Shown here: positions 8,518 through 16,244 of the stretch, in pieces
Layout: every line of letters starts with the position of its first letter
Position numbering within the stretch: the stretch's first letter is position 1
NCBI GenBank assembly: GCA_026982175.1
Contig: JALSHP010000042.1
Coordinates: 1-26,860 of the forward strand
DNA length: 26,860 nt
Direction of reading: 5' to 3'
Source: Campylobacteraceae bacterium
Lineage (GTDB): Bacteria > Campylobacterota > Campylobacteria > Campylobacterales > Sulfurovaceae
The notes under the pieces: model-generated
What the model saw: only the letters and a program-made list of their open reading frames with translations
What the model was told of the DNA's origin: nothing
The model's database searches: none
Position numbers and translations under genes: made by a program

Positions 8518-8796
8518 CTATGTTGGTAATTTTGAGTAGTCAATATGTTTAGATCTGCTCTTTTTATGCTCTTCATTACTTAAAGAAATCTTTGCATTGT
8601 CACAATCTTTTTCTATTGCTTCATTCATTGTTTTCATCTGTTCACACTCATCTAAACGATTTTTTCTAATCTCTTTATTTTCATTAAAATATTCAACTGT
8701 TCTAAAAGTCTCTTCTTCCTGCTTCTCACCATTACATCCGGTAAAGGCTAACAATGCAAAACCCACACACATAAAGGATAATAAATGCTTATTCAT
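8518..8796 (-). CDS. EexN-like entry-exclusion lipoprotein, 92 aa
   Basis: EexN-type lipoproteins sit in donor membranes and reduce redundant uptake of the same plasmid. The signal peptide ends in the lipobox A-F-T-G-C, giving Cys21. The mature part contains the EexN-like pattern T-V-E-Y-F-N-E-N, then R-x-x-R-L-D-E-C-E and a second Cys (D-C-D-N-A-K). This matches the usual two-Cys T-V-x-Y-Y...C...C layout. Position between virB5 and virB6 is classic for eex genes. The C-terminus H-I-D-Y-S-K-L-P-T closely resembles the end of the VirB5 protein encoded just upstream (see findings). Family assignment is by pattern memory, not by search. Confidence 0.8.
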   Translation of the reverse strand: MNKHLLSFMCVGFALLAFTGCNGEKQEEETFRTVEYFNENKEIRKNRLDECEQMKTMNEAIEKDCDNAKISLSNEEHKKSRSKHIDYSKLPT

Positions 8797-8807
8797 TGTA
8801 TCTTCCC

Positions 8808-9551
8808 CTATTTTGGCAAATTTGAGTGATCTATGTGCACATTTCTACTTTGTTTATATAGCTGCTGTTTTTGTCTCTTTTCTATTTGTTCTAAACTTTT
8901 GTTCTGCGTGTCCATAAGTTCAACTTGTGCTTTTGCAACTTGTAGTTGTGCCAATTCCATTTGGATTGCATTTTGTATATCTTGCGACTCTTTTATGTCT
9001 TTTGAGTTTGCAAGCTTTTGAGAGAGATCTCCCAGTTTTGTAGAAACAGAAGATAAGTTATCTTTGTATGCTTGATACGTTGCTATTTCTTGGACGCTTC
9101 TTACCATTTGATTCTCACATATCTTTTGTTGGCTATCATTCATATAATCATATTTACAATCATCAAATAACTGGTACTTGTCAAAAAGTTGTTTTGCATG
9201 TTGTCCTACTTGAGACTTAGGATTTCCCAAAATATCGTCTTTTAAATCGAGGAAATCTAAAGAGTAATTTTTAGTAAAATCATTAAACTCTTGGATATCT
9301 TTCATAAACTGAACACTATCCCTAATTTCTGTTGCTGCCAATAATTCTTTTTCGTATGCTTCTATTTGAGACTTGTAATGATTAATCTCTTCTACCCATC
9401 TTTTTCCCTGTTCTGCATATTCTGCTACTGCTTTAGCCGTTTGAACTGGATCAAAGACTATATCACCTACACCAAAAATTGCATGAGAAGATGTAGAGAG
9501 TATTGATACCGCAGCTATTGATAATCCGATTTTTTTCATTATGTTTTTCAT
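8808..9551 (-). CDS. virB5: VirB5/TrbJ-type minor pilus protein
   Basis: This protein of 247 residues has a signal peptide (about 1-24, ending S-H-A) followed by I-F-G-V-G-D-I-V-F-D-P-V-Q-T-A, the N-terminal signature of TrbJ/VirB5 proteins. The rest is mainly helical and Gln/Lys/Glu-rich, with coiled-coil character (about 45-75 and 165-235). Two Cys (D-D-C-K and I-C-E-N) could form a disulfide in the periplasm. VirB5 is a pilus-tip or adhesin-like component. The ATG overlaps the virB3/4 stop by one base. The tail R-N-V-H-I-D-H-S-N-L-P-K is shared with the EexN-like neighbour. Confidence 0.9.
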   Translation of the reverse strand: MKNIMKKIGLSIAAVSILSTSSHAIFGVGDIVFDPVQTAKAVAEYAEQGKRWVEEINHYKSQIEAYEKELLAATEIRDSVQFMKDIQEFNDFTKNYSLDFLDLKDDILGNPKSQVGQHAKQLFDKYQLFDDCKYDYMNDSQQKICENQMVRSVQEIATYQAYKDNLSSVSTKLGDLSQKLANSKDIKESQDIQNAIQMELAQLQVAKAQVELMDTQNKSLEQIEKRQKQQLYKQSRNVHIDHSNLPK

Positions 9552-12313
9552 TATTTTTTCCTGTATATGTTTTTTAATTCTTCTGTTTGTTCATCTAACG
9601 ATTTAGTCGTATCGTTAAAAATGCTTTCTACTCTGTCTACATAGGCTTTACTTGTGGACAAAATATTTATAAGCTCACTACCTATATTGCTAAGGTCAAG
9701 AGATACCATTAATTTTTCTGATGCCTTTTTAACCATAAATTGGTAAGTTGACGGATCTATATTTTTAATCATTTCATATTCTTCCTTTGTACAATTTAGA
9801 CCTTTGACATAATCATCATAAGTTGCCTGTGGGTTTGAAAAATAAAACATAGTGGCACTTTGTTCTATTATCGCACGTGCATTTTTATTTTTTAGAAAGT
9901 CTTCTACACTTTGAACAGCCATAACAAAAAAACTATTTTGCTTACGGTTTGTTTTGAGTTTGTTTTTAACCTCTTCGCTGATACGAGGATCACTTATCCA
10001 CTTCCAGGCTTCATCAATCCAGATACCTAAACGTCTGCCATCCATTAGGCTCATAACTCTCCAGAGTATGTAATAGCTCATAGCAGATCTTACATCTTCG
10101 TCATCTAGGAATTCTGTACCATCGATGCCAAAAACATTTACTTCATCATCATCTATGTTTAAATTATCTGTTTCATTGTCAAATACCCATCCAAACTTTT
10201 CGCCCTTTTGCCATAAACGCAAGTTGCTTTTTATTGAGTGAGTAGAGCTTTGATCTTCTGTTAAATTTTCCAATAGAAGAGTGATAGGATATTTTCTCTC
10301 TTCTTTTTCAAATTGGGTCATTATGAAATTAATCGCATTGCTTAGTTTGGTTTCATCATTAGATGAAATCACTTCATTATTTCGGGTGATTAAGATCTTA
10401 ATTAAGTTTTGTAGGTGTCTTATATTTGCAGGTGTTGCATCACACATAAATGGATTAAAGCCTGTAGGTTCTCCATTAATAGGAGCTATATATCTACCAC
10501 CAGAAGCTAGGATATTCGCAATAGCACCTTTATCTTTATCAAGGAAAACCGCTGTCATTTTCTTTTTGTCTTCATCAATGGAAGACGGAAAAGTACTTTT
10601 ATTATTATATTTAAGCATCATATCCATTAGGAATGATAAAAAGGCAGTTTTACCACCGCCAGACTTACCAATAACCAAAGAGTTACCTAGATAATATTCT
10701 CCAAAATCATCATCATTATGTGTTTCGTGCAAGTTCAAATAGTATGGTTGTCCATTTGGGGTTTTTAAAATCGTAGCTGCATTCCCCCAACAGTTATTAT
10801 CACGGCTACCTTTAGGGAATGAATGTAATGCAATAAATCCGCTGTAGTTCCTGGAGCTAATCATACTTACTCTTGGACGTAATGAAAAATTAGTAGGAAA
10901 TTGTGCAAAGTAAGTAGCAGGCAATGCTATATCTGCTAGCGTTACACCATGTCCGGCATTTTGTAATTCGGTCATAATAATTTCAGTATTTTCCTTAACC
11001 TCTTTTACAGTTTTACCATAAACGATCATAGAAAAATGATAGTTGCCAAAACCGATACGATCAGAGATTAGATCATCAATAGCATCTTCAAGTTCGTTAA
11101 TTTGGCTTATTCCTTCATCCTCTGAACTTATTAGCTGTTTCTTAGCTTTTATTAGAGCTTCTTTGGCTTCTCTCTTTGGTAAAGGTGTATAACTTTGTGT
11201 CATTGTATAGTCGATGTTTAGGTAAAGTAAGTGATCCAAAATACCAATATACGTTTCTGGAGAATAATCTTTAATCTCAATCGCTCTAGCGAAAAGCTTA
11301 GTATCATTAGTATAATTAAATTGCATCATACTACTGTTAAATTGTATATTTTGTAAGTTCCCAGTTAAAAACTGATTAACAGGTGCATTTTGAGATTTAA
11401 CCTTTGTTTGTTTGCCACCAATCAAGAAGTTATAAAACTCCAGTTGTCTACTATATTTTATGTCATTTTCAATATAAGTGCCTAATCTCTCCGGATTGTA
11501 TTTTTTTAAATTGGCTTCAAGTCTTCCTGTAAGTTCGTGCATTCTTTTTACATAAGATGTAAACTCTTTTTGTTTTGCTTCGTAACTACCTTTTTTAAAA
11601 CTTGAAGCTTTCATCTTACTTTTTAGAGGATTAAAGCAAAGTGTTAAATATAATGAGTTTGAATGTAAGTTATCAGATGCGAAACCCTCATAGTATTTAT
11701 CGGATAATTCTGTTAAAAATTTATTATCATATTCATACGATAACTTATCAGAAATTGTATGCCTTGCACTATGTAGATAAAAAGATACATTGGCATTAGA
11801 AAAAGCTTTAAAAATCATGTTGAGGGATATTTTACCACTCTCCACATCGCTAGGATCTTCTATGTCAAATGAAACACCCTCTATTTTCCATGTTGCTAAA
11901 AGTGCATAATCTTTTGTTGTTACAATATTCTTTTCTACTAAAGAAGTATATGGAATATAATCCTCAAGTGTTGGATTTTTTTCTAACCCCAGTATTGATA
12001 GCGAAGGAGCATTTGAAGTTTTTATTTGCTTCCTGTAGTTGTTTGCACTATATGTTTTTGCACCGTAATACTCTTTTGATTTTCCTGGAGTAGATAACTT
12101 TAGTTTTAAGAATGACAGATTAAAAATAAAATCATCTTTTCTTGTCATTATGTTCATTATTATGTAAATCGGGATCAATACTAATAGAATTATTTTATTA
12201 GTCCAAACAGCAATTAAAAAGACAACCAATACAACTGCTATAAGTGGGGTCATTGGAACCCCAAATAGCATTGCAGGACGTGTTAGACCTTTGAATAATA
12301 CATCGCTCTGCAT
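9551..12313 (-). CDS. virB4: VirB3-VirB4 fusion ATPase
   Basis: At 920 residues this is longer than a normal VirB4 (about 800). Residues about 1-85 are a VirB3 domain: L-F-K-G-L-T-R-P-A-M-L-F-G-V-P, two close membrane segments (about 21-55), then F-x-L-S-F-L-K-L-K-L. The rest is VirB4, with Walker A G-K-S-G-G-G-K-T near 552 and Walker B G-I-W-I-D-E-A-W near 765. VirB4 is the largest T4SS ATPase, needed for pilus assembly and transfer. VirB3/B4 fusions are known from Campylobacter and Helicobacter systems, which supports the proposed host group. It starts 9 bases after the virB2 stop. Confidence 0.95.
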   Translation of the reverse strand: MQSDVLFKGLTRPAMLFGVPMTPLIAVVLVVFLIAVWTNKIILLVLIPIYIIMNIMTRKDDFIFNLSFLKLKLSTPGKSKEYYGAKTYSANNYRKQIKTSNAPSLSILGLEKNPTLEDYIPYTSLVEKNIVTTKDYALLATWKIEGVSFDIEDPSDVESGKISLNMIFKAFSNANVSFYLHSARHTISDKLSYEYDNKFLTELSDKYYEGFASDNLHSNSLYLTLCFNPLKSKMKASSFKKGSYEAKQKEFTSYVKRMHELTGRLEANLKKYNPERLGTYIENDIKYSRQLEFYNFLIGGKQTKVKSQNAPVNQFLTGNLQNIQFNSSMMQFNYTNDTKLFARAIEIKDYSPETYIGILDHLLYLNIDYTMTQSYTPLPKREAKEALIKAKKQLISSEDEGISQINELEDAIDDLISDRIGFGNYHFSMIVYGKTVKEVKENTEIIMTELQNAGHGVTLADIALPATYFAQFPTNFSLRPRVSMISSRNYSGFIALHSFPKGSRDNNCWGNAATILKTPNGQPYYLNLHETHNDDDFGEYYLGNSLVIGKSGGGKTAFLSFLMDMMLKYNNKSTFPSSIDEDKKKMTAVFLDKDKGAIANILASGGRYIAPINGEPTGFNPFMCDATPANIRHLQNLIKILITRNNEVISSNDETKLSNAINFIMTQFEKEERKYPITLLLENLTEDQSSTHSIKSNLRLWQKGEKFGWVFDNETDNLNIDDDEVNVFGIDGTEFLDDEDVRSAMSYYILWRVMSLMDGRRLGIWIDEAWKWISDPRISEEVKNKLKTNRKQNSFFVMAVQSVEDFLKNKNARAIIEQSATMFYFSNPQATYDDYVKGLNCTKEEYEMIKNIDPSTYQFMVKKASEKLMVSLDLSNIGSELINILSTSKAYVDRVESIFNDTTKSLDEQTEELKNIYRKK

Positions 12314-12322
12314 AATTATACT

Positions 12323-12580
12323 TTACACTAGCATAGCTGCTATTTCAGCAGCAGATGCAAGAATAAGGGCACCAACAATCGTTGATCCCATATCTCTCAA
12401 TGATGAACCTGCAAAGAGTACTTTGTAACCGACCCATAGAAATGCAACCGTGATAGTTACGAGGGAAATAGCAGTTAATGCTGTGGAAACATTTGTCATG
12501 AGAGTTTCTACTTTTTCAAGACCGGCAAATGCGAAATTTTGAAGTATTGCTACTAAAATAAATATTTTTTTTGTGTTCAT
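12323..12580 (-). CDS. virB2: VirB2 major pilin, 85 aa
   Basis: The start is placed at 12580 because AAGGA lies about 6 bases upstream. A start at 12622 would add 14 charged residues before the signal peptide. The precursor has an N-terminal signal (M-N-T-K-K-I-F-I-L-V-A-I-L, cleavage probably after A-F-A near residue 19). The mature pilin of about 66 residues has two hydrophobic helices joined by a short basic loop (S-S-L-R-D-M), as in VirB2 pilins. It lies directly upstream of virB3/4, as in canonical virB operons. Confidence 0.9.
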   Translation of the reverse strand: MNTKKIFILVAILQNFAFAGLEKVETLMTNVSTALTAISLVTITVAFLWVGYKVLFAGSSLRDMGSTIVGALILASAAEIAAMLV

Positions 12581-12642
12581 GTTTTTTCCTTGTTTAATTT
12601 TTTTGTAAACCATTATTGGCAAGCTCTCATTTAATCAATATG

Positions 12643-13230
12643 TTAGTTCATGGTAAATAAGCCACCTCCTTTAAGTAATAGAGGTTTTGTATAAATTGTT
12701 TTTTTGTGCTTTGATGCAATATAAAAACGTTTTGCCCCTATAAACTCGGATAAGTATTTGTCACTCATTCGTTCTTTGACAATTCCAAACTTTTCACCTT
12801 TTGCATGAGTAATTATCGGACGACCATCTTTTTCATAGCCACTTATAATAGCTACATGATGAATATGATCTTTTTTATCTTTAAAGTACAACGCATCCCC
12901 TATTTTACATTCCGATATATGTTTAATTATCTTATGTCTACTACTTAATGCTTGAGCTTTTGCAGTTCTAGGAATGTTAAAGCCATACTGCCTATAAATT
13001 GATTTTAAAAGTCCAGAACAGTCAACACCTTTTTTTAAGTTTGTGCCACCCCATACATATTTTAAGCCTATATATTTATCGGCAGCATTGGCAATAACCA
13101 ATCCGTCTATACGTTGATTTTCTTTATTATCCAATATTGGTATTGGATTTAAAATATGAATATCATCTGCTTTGTCTTCACCCAAAAGTAAAGATGCAGT
13201 TAGTAAGGATAGTAAAATATAAGTTTTCAA
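12643..13230 (-). CDS. NlpC/P60 peptidoglycan hydrolase in the VirB1 position
   Basis: The NlpC/P60 fold is recognised from Y-V-W-G-G-T, the catalytic D-C-S-G-L (Cys71), H-H-V-A-I-I-S-G (His125) and a third residue, His142, in I-I-T-H-A-K-G. Members cut peptide bonds in peptidoglycan. An N-terminal signal peptide (about residues 1-17) exports it to the periplasm. First in the structural T4SS operon, it probably opens the cell wall for the channel, the job done by the lytic transglycosylase VirB1 elsewhere. The start is a TTG at 13230 with AAGG 7 bases upstream; no ATG is available near the N-terminus. A copy of leader element H2 precedes it. Confidence 0.88.
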   Translation of the reverse strand: MKTYILLSLLTASLLLGEDKADDIHILNPIPILDNKENQRIDGLVIANAADKYIGLKYVWGGTNLKKGVDCSGLLKSIYRQYGFNIPRTAKAQALSSRHKIIKHISECKIGDALYFKDKKDHIHHVAIISGYEKDGRPIITHAKGEKFGIVKERMSDKYLSEFIGAKRFYIASKHKKTIYTKPLLLKGGGLFTMN

Positions 13231-13253
13231 TTTTTAACCTTTTTGAAAATAAA

Positions 13254-13274
13254 GGGTCGGCTACAAATAGACCC
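13254..13274 (-). promoter_or_regulatory. Leader element H2 upstream of the hydrolase gene
   Basis: On the minus strand this reads GGGTC-TATTTGTAGCC-GACCC, 24 bases upstream of the TTG start of the NlpC/P60 gene and in the same orientation. It differs only in the first loop bases from the H2 element found before the accessory genes. Its presence ties the T4SS structural genes to whatever recognises H2. Confidence 0.7.
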
Positions 13275-13288
13275 TGTGTTTTAAATAT

Positions 13289-13522
13289 CTACAATGTACT
13301 CTTTGATTTTGCTTCTAAAAAATCTTTGCGTATTTCTGCAAACCCCTCTGGCTCAAGACCAAACTTTTTTTTTAAAAATAGAGCATTGGTATTACTAATT
13401 CCCGAAGAACCTCTTTTGATATTTCTTGTTTGTACAAGACTTAACCCAAGAGCATTTGCCATAATTTTTGTGTCAAAATCTTTTATGATATACATAGAAA
13501 GTTCTAAATCTTTTTCTGTCAT
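13289..13522 (-). CDS. Small Cro-like DNA-binding protein, 77 aa
   Basis: Length, charge and a predicted helix-turn-helix (about residues 18-50: K-I-M-A-N-A-L-G-L-S-L-V-Q-T-R-N-I-K-R-G) suggest an XRE/Cro-type regulator, though the match is weak. It is divergent to the S24 repressor across an AT-rich operator region, the arrangement of cI/cro switches. It is also the first gene upstream of the NlpC/P60-virB operon, with 58 bases between them, so it may be transcribed with the transfer genes. The ribosome binding site is poor (GGAT). Confidence 0.65.
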   Translation of the reverse strand: MTEKDLELSMYIIKDFDTKIMANALGLSLVQTRNIKRGSSGISNTNALFLKKKFGLEPEGFAEIRKDFLEAKSKSTL

Positions 13523-13525
13523 TGT

Positions 13526-13541
13526 TAATTATCCATAATTA
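13526..13541. promoter_or_regulatory. Small operator-like palindrome at the cro-like start
   Basis: TAATTAT-CC-ATAATTA is a perfect 7-bp inverted repeat just upstream of the ATG of the Cro-like gene. Binding there would block its expression. AT-richness makes chance palindromes more likely. Confidence 0.4.
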
Positions 13542-13595
13542 AATTATCTATTTGGTTAAATAAATTTAATAATAATAATATAATTTTCCTTAAAA

Positions 13596-13630
13596 TGAAA
13601 TTATTTACCCTATATAGATAAATAATTTCA
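13596..13630. promoter_or_regulatory. Operator candidate between the divergent regulators
   Basis: TGAAATTATTTA (13596-13607) and TAAATAATTTCA (13619-13630) are perfect 12-bp inverted arms separated by 11 bases. A TATAAT at 13643-13648, 30 bases before the repressor ATG, is a good minus-10 box, so the right arm covers its minus-35 region. It is the best candidate for the binding site of the S24 and Cro-like proteins. Confidence 0.65.
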
Positions 13631-13678
13631 CTAACAATCATATATAATTAAGATAAATTAAAAATGAAATGATTTTAT

Positions 13679-14434
13679 ATGTTTAGTCCAGAGAATTTAT
13701 TTAAAATAATGAAGTCAAAAGGCTTTGATAATAGAAGGTTAGCAAATGCCTTAAATGACATAGGTATCACAATTAAACCTGATGCCTTTAAGGCTTATAA
13801 GCATAATAGAGCAAGCCCTAGGATGGAAGTACTCACAGGCATTGTAGATGTTTTGGATATAGTTGAACAAGAACTTTTTGAGGTTACTCCAAGAAAAGAG
13901 AAGTTGTTAGCAATAAAGTATGGTAATAGTGATAGAGATCAAGCAATTAGTAAAATAAAAAGATCCACAACAAATTTTAGTGAGAAAAAACTTGAGGAAA
14001 GTGTGGTCAGTATACCGGTTTTTATGCAGGGTACTTTTACAAAAGATATAAAAGACCTGGTATCAGATAAAAATTTGTATATCGAAATGGAGTTGCTGAA
14101 ATCCTATTATAATCATAGAAATATTATAGCTATAAATATATCTGGTGACTCAATGGGGAGAAGAAATACAGAGCAAAATATATTTTTGATCGAGCTTGTA
14201 CAACATAAAGAATTTAGTAAGGCAGAAGGATTATACCTGGTTAGATATGGAAATATTGTACAGATAAAAAGAGTCCAATTTCTAGGAAATAACGAAGTTT
14301 TACTACTTAGTTTAAACTCTGTCTATCAGCCCATAAACCCTAAAGAAGAGGTAGGGGATGATTGGGAGATCATAGGAAAACCATTTATGAAAATGAATAT
14401 TGAATATTACAACAATGTTCAATATTTAGAATAA
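13679..14434 (+). CDS. LexA/CI-like S24 family repressor, 251 aa
   Basis: The protein has an N-terminal DNA-binding part (about 1-60, helical, R-R-L-A-N-A-L-N-D-I-G-I) and a C-terminal S24 peptidase fold. The Ser of the Ser-Lys dyad is in S-G-D-S-M (Ser158) and the Lys in I-V-Q-I-K-R-V (Lys197). Such repressors hold phages and ICEs silent and self-cleave when RecA is activated. I do not see a clear Ala-Gly or Cys-Gly cleavage site before Ser158, so cleavage is unproven. It is divergent to the Cro-like gene that leads the T4SS operon, so its likely job is to silence transfer. It overlaps the rep gene tail to tail by 9 bases. There is no strong ribosome binding site. Confidence 0.88.
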   Translation: MFSPENLFKIMKSKGFDNRRLANALNDIGITIKPDAFKAYKHNRASPRMEVLTGIVDVLDIVEQELFEVTPRKEKLLAIKYGNSDRDQAISKIKRSTTNFSEKKLEESVVSIPVFMQGTFTKDIKDLVSDKNLYIEMELLKSYYNHRNIIAINISGDSMGRRNTEQNIFLIELVQHKEFSKAEGLYLVRYGNIVQIKRVQFLGNNEVLLLSLNSVYQPINPKEEVGDDWEIIGKPFMKMNIEYYNNVQYLE

Positions 14435-15241
14435 ACCATCGGGGTGATTGTACATTGTTTCCTTGTTAATTTTATCTTCAATGTAGATTGTCTTTGACGG
14501 TTCTTTTCTTTTAAATTCAAAGATACGATAGATAATATATTGTTTTTGTTTTTTATCAACTGCAAGCTTGAGGTACATATTTGTATTTTTATTTATATCT
14601 TCTATGGATCTCTCAAGTAAAGGTAAAAATTTTGAGAAGTACTTATATTTGGCAGACCCCTTGAGATTAAACATCTTATCAAGTCTCTCAAACCCAAGTC
14701 CTATTTTAGACTTTCGATTATTATCATTTTTGTAAGACTCAATGTATTCATATAAGACATAAGAGTGTTTTGATTGAAGCTTTGCAAGATATGTATTTAA
14801 TACCAAGGGAGTAAAGTTTCCCTCATTACTGTGTGCAAGTAAAATTCTCATAGAATTTGTAAGTTGTCCTGTGATATATGTTGTCTTCCCTTTTTTTACC
14901 AATTCTGCATCGGATATAAATTGTACAGCTTTCCAAAGAATTCGTTGATTTTTGTCTTTGTTAAATAATTCTAGTACTCTAGGATTGTATATCTCTATTG
15001 GGTTGGTAAGTTCAAGGAGAGATTTTTTAATTACATCTATGTATGAGTTGTTTTTTTGTAAGTTCATAATTTCTACTACATTTTGAACTTCAATTTTGAA
15101 GGGGATGCTCTCAAAATGATTACTACTTTGAATATGATGGTATATTGCGTTACCAAGTCTTTGTGCATGGAGAGAATAAGGGTTCGCACCGCGTACCAAC
15201 TCATTACGTTTATGGATAGATATTTCTTTCGTTGTAATCAT
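14426..15241 (-). CDS. Rep_3-type plasmid replication initiator, 271 aa
   Basis: This is the initiator that binds iterons to open the origin. The length is typical of Rep_3 (RepB/RepE/Pi-like) proteins with two winged-helix domains. The N-terminus shows N-E-L-V-R-G-A-N-P-Y-S-L-H-A-Q-R-L, and the central part has L-Q-S-K-H-S-Y-V-L-Y-E-Y-I-E-S-Y, both typical of the family. The C-terminal winged helix is about residues 150-245, and the protein ends D-G-L-F. The gene reads away from the iterons, which lie 120-360 bases upstream of its start. Its promoter region contains a 15-bp inverted repeat (15255-15324). Confidence 0.92.
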   Translation of the reverse strand: MITTKEISIHKRNELVRGANPYSLHAQRLGNAIYHHIQSSNHFESIPFKIEVQNVVEIMNLQKNNSYIDVIKKSLLELTNPIEIYNPRVLELFNKDKNQRILWKAVQFISDAELVKKGKTTYITGQLTNSMRILLAHSNEGNFTPLVLNTYLAKLQSKHSYVLYEYIESYKNDNNRKSKIGLGFERLDKMFNLKGSAKYKYFSKFLPLLERSIEDINKNTNMYLKLAVDKKQKQYIIYRIFEFKRKEPSKTIYIEDKINKETMYNHPDGLF

Positions 15242-15254
15242 AATACTTTCCTAG

Positions 15255-15324
15255 TACTTCTTTTTTTAAGGGTTCTAATAGCAATAGTATACACTTCTTA
15301 CCTAAATCTTTAAAAAAAGAAGTA
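15255..15324. promoter_or_regulatory. Inverted repeat in the rep promoter region
   Basis: TACTTCTTTTTTTAA (15255-15269) and TTAAAAAAAGAAGTA (15310-15324) are perfect 15-bp arms 40 bases apart, just upstream of the rep ATG. This may be an autoregulatory operator or a cruciform. The arms do not resemble the iterons. Confidence 0.5.
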
Positions 15325-15360
15325 TTAATACCCCAAAATAGAATGCTATTTCTAATGACA

Positions 15361-15602
15361 ACCCTTGATTTGGGCAAGTTTTGAAAACATAACCCTTGAT
15401 TTGGGCAAGTTTTACCCTTGATTTGGGCAAGTTTTGAAAACATAACCCTTGATTTGGGCAAGTTTTACCCTTGATTTGGGCAAGTTTTACCCTTGATTTG
15501 GGCAAGTTTTACCCTTGATTTGGGCAAGTCGCTAATTTTGACACCCTCTAAAAGCACGGTATACTCGTAGTTTAAAAGCCATTACCCTTGATTTGGGTAA
15601 AT
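15361..15602. repeat. Replication origin iterons (eight copies)
   Basis: The unit is ACCCTTGATTTGGGCAAG followed by TTTT. Seven near-identical copies start at 15361, 15392, 15414, 15445, 15467, 15489 and 15511. An eighth, diverged copy (TTTGGGTAAATCGC) starts at 15584. Abutting copies are spaced 22 bp, two helical turns, and two junctions are spaced 31 bp by the insert GAAAACATA. Copies seven and eight both end in TCGCTAA. Placed next to a Rep_3 gene, these are Rep-binding iterons of oriV, which also set copy number by handcuffing. Confidence 0.95.
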
Positions 15603-15606
15603 CGCT

Positions 15607-15640
15607 AAGATAAATAAGATAAATAAGATAAATAAGATAT
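15607..15640. other. AT-rich 9-mer tandem repeat, probable origin unwinding region
   Basis: AAGATAAAT occurs three times in tandem, followed by a partial fourth copy, directly beside the last iteron. AT-rich short repeats flanking iterons are the usual DNA unwinding element of Rep_3 origins. I found no clear DnaA box next to it. Confidence 0.75.
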
Positions 15641-16009
15641 AAAAAACAAGAAGTCGCTATCGCTCCATGAGGAAGAATTTCGCAAAGCTCAATCTCTTCT
15701 ATTACGATAATGTCTTGCAGACAGCTAGAATGGGCGACTAACGTCGCATTAATAGCTATCTCCTAGGGTCGATAGCTTCATGTCTTGCAGACGGCAAGCG
15801 GATTAGGTAAGGAGTTGGATTTTTTATTTTAGATCCTAAGACCTGGTATCATCAAAAATACTCTAGTCCTTGAAATCCCAAGGCTTAACTTCTCCAGTTC
15901 TACCCAAACAGATCTGTTTGCAAATCGGCTGCACTAACTGCTGTTTATGCTTCGCATCTTTTTGCAGGGTTTTTATCAAGAAAATTATGATATTACTTAC
16001 TCCAGTGAA
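15641..16009. other. Noncoding region between oriV and the RHH gene
   Basis: No gene is supported here. It contains the element GTCTTGCAGAC twice (15712 and 15782), a hairpin GCGAC-TAAC-GTCGC near 15735, a hairpin AGCTATC-TCCTAGGGTC-GATAGCT (15754-15777), and the left arm of the 178-bp inverted repeat. Confidence 0.7.
15782..15959 (+). repeat. Left arm of a 178-bp perfect inverted repeat
   Basis: This sequence is the exact reverse complement of 24578-24755 over 178 bases. It begins with the near-palindrome GTCTTGCAGAC and ends TGCTTCGCATCT. Inside it is a perfect 16-bp palindrome CAAACAGATCTGTTTG and a small hairpin CCTTG-AAATCC-CAAGG. The outer motif also occurs alone at 15712, and the inner 19 bases (CTGTTTATGCTTCGCATCT) also occur alone at 19289-19307. 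The arms enclose about 8.6 kb. Confidence 0.97.
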
Positions 16010-16243
16010 TTATTTTAAGAGGTCGAGTGCAGCCATTCTTAAAAGATTAGATAATGAATATCCTTTTTCTTCAGCTAACTCTTTTAATTCATCATGTTCT
16101 GATTGTGTAAAATTTGATAAAATAGATTTATTCTTAGGGTCTGTGGTAGCAGGTCTACCTACCTTACCTTTTGTATGTGTTTTTGGTTTGGATGTTAATG
16201 TAACTTCTACTTCTTCTTCTATTGTTTCTTTTTCTATTCTCAT
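16010..16243 (-). CDS. Ribbon-helix-helix protein, partition-partner type, 77 aa
   Basis: The N-terminal half is charged and disordered and ends in an AT-hook-like K-V-G-R-P-A. The C-terminal half looks like an RHH domain: I-L-S-N-F-T as the strand, S-E-H-D-E-L-K-E-L-A-E-E-K-G as helix A, and S-L-S-N-L-L-R-M-A-A-L-D-L-L as helix B. This is the plan of ParG/CopG-like centromere-binding proteins that work with a ParA ATPase. It starts 1 base after the ParA-like stop, with AGGAG upstream. Together they form a type Ib-like segregation pair. Its binding site may be the AT-rich repeats upstream of the pair. Confidence 0.78.
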   Translation of the reverse strand: MRIEKETIEEEVEVTLTSKPKTHTKGKVGRPATTDPKNKSILSNFTQSEHDELKELAEEKGYSLSNLLRMAALDLLK

Positions 16244-16244
16244 A

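Noticed and set aside
10281..10694. Plus-strand ORFs inside the virB and virD4 genes (for example 10281-10694 and 7979-8374)
   Set aside because: They are antisense shadows of conserved T4SS genes with intact motifs.
15210..15505. Minus-strand ORFs with repeated P-K-S-R-V and Q-I-K-G sequences
   Set aside because: They are translations of the iteron array. The repetition comes from the Rep-binding sites, and no ribosome binding site supports them.
15361..15602. CRISPR array
   Set aside because: The repeats abut with no variable spacers, the unit is 22 bp, no cas genes are present, and a Rep_3 gene is adjacent.
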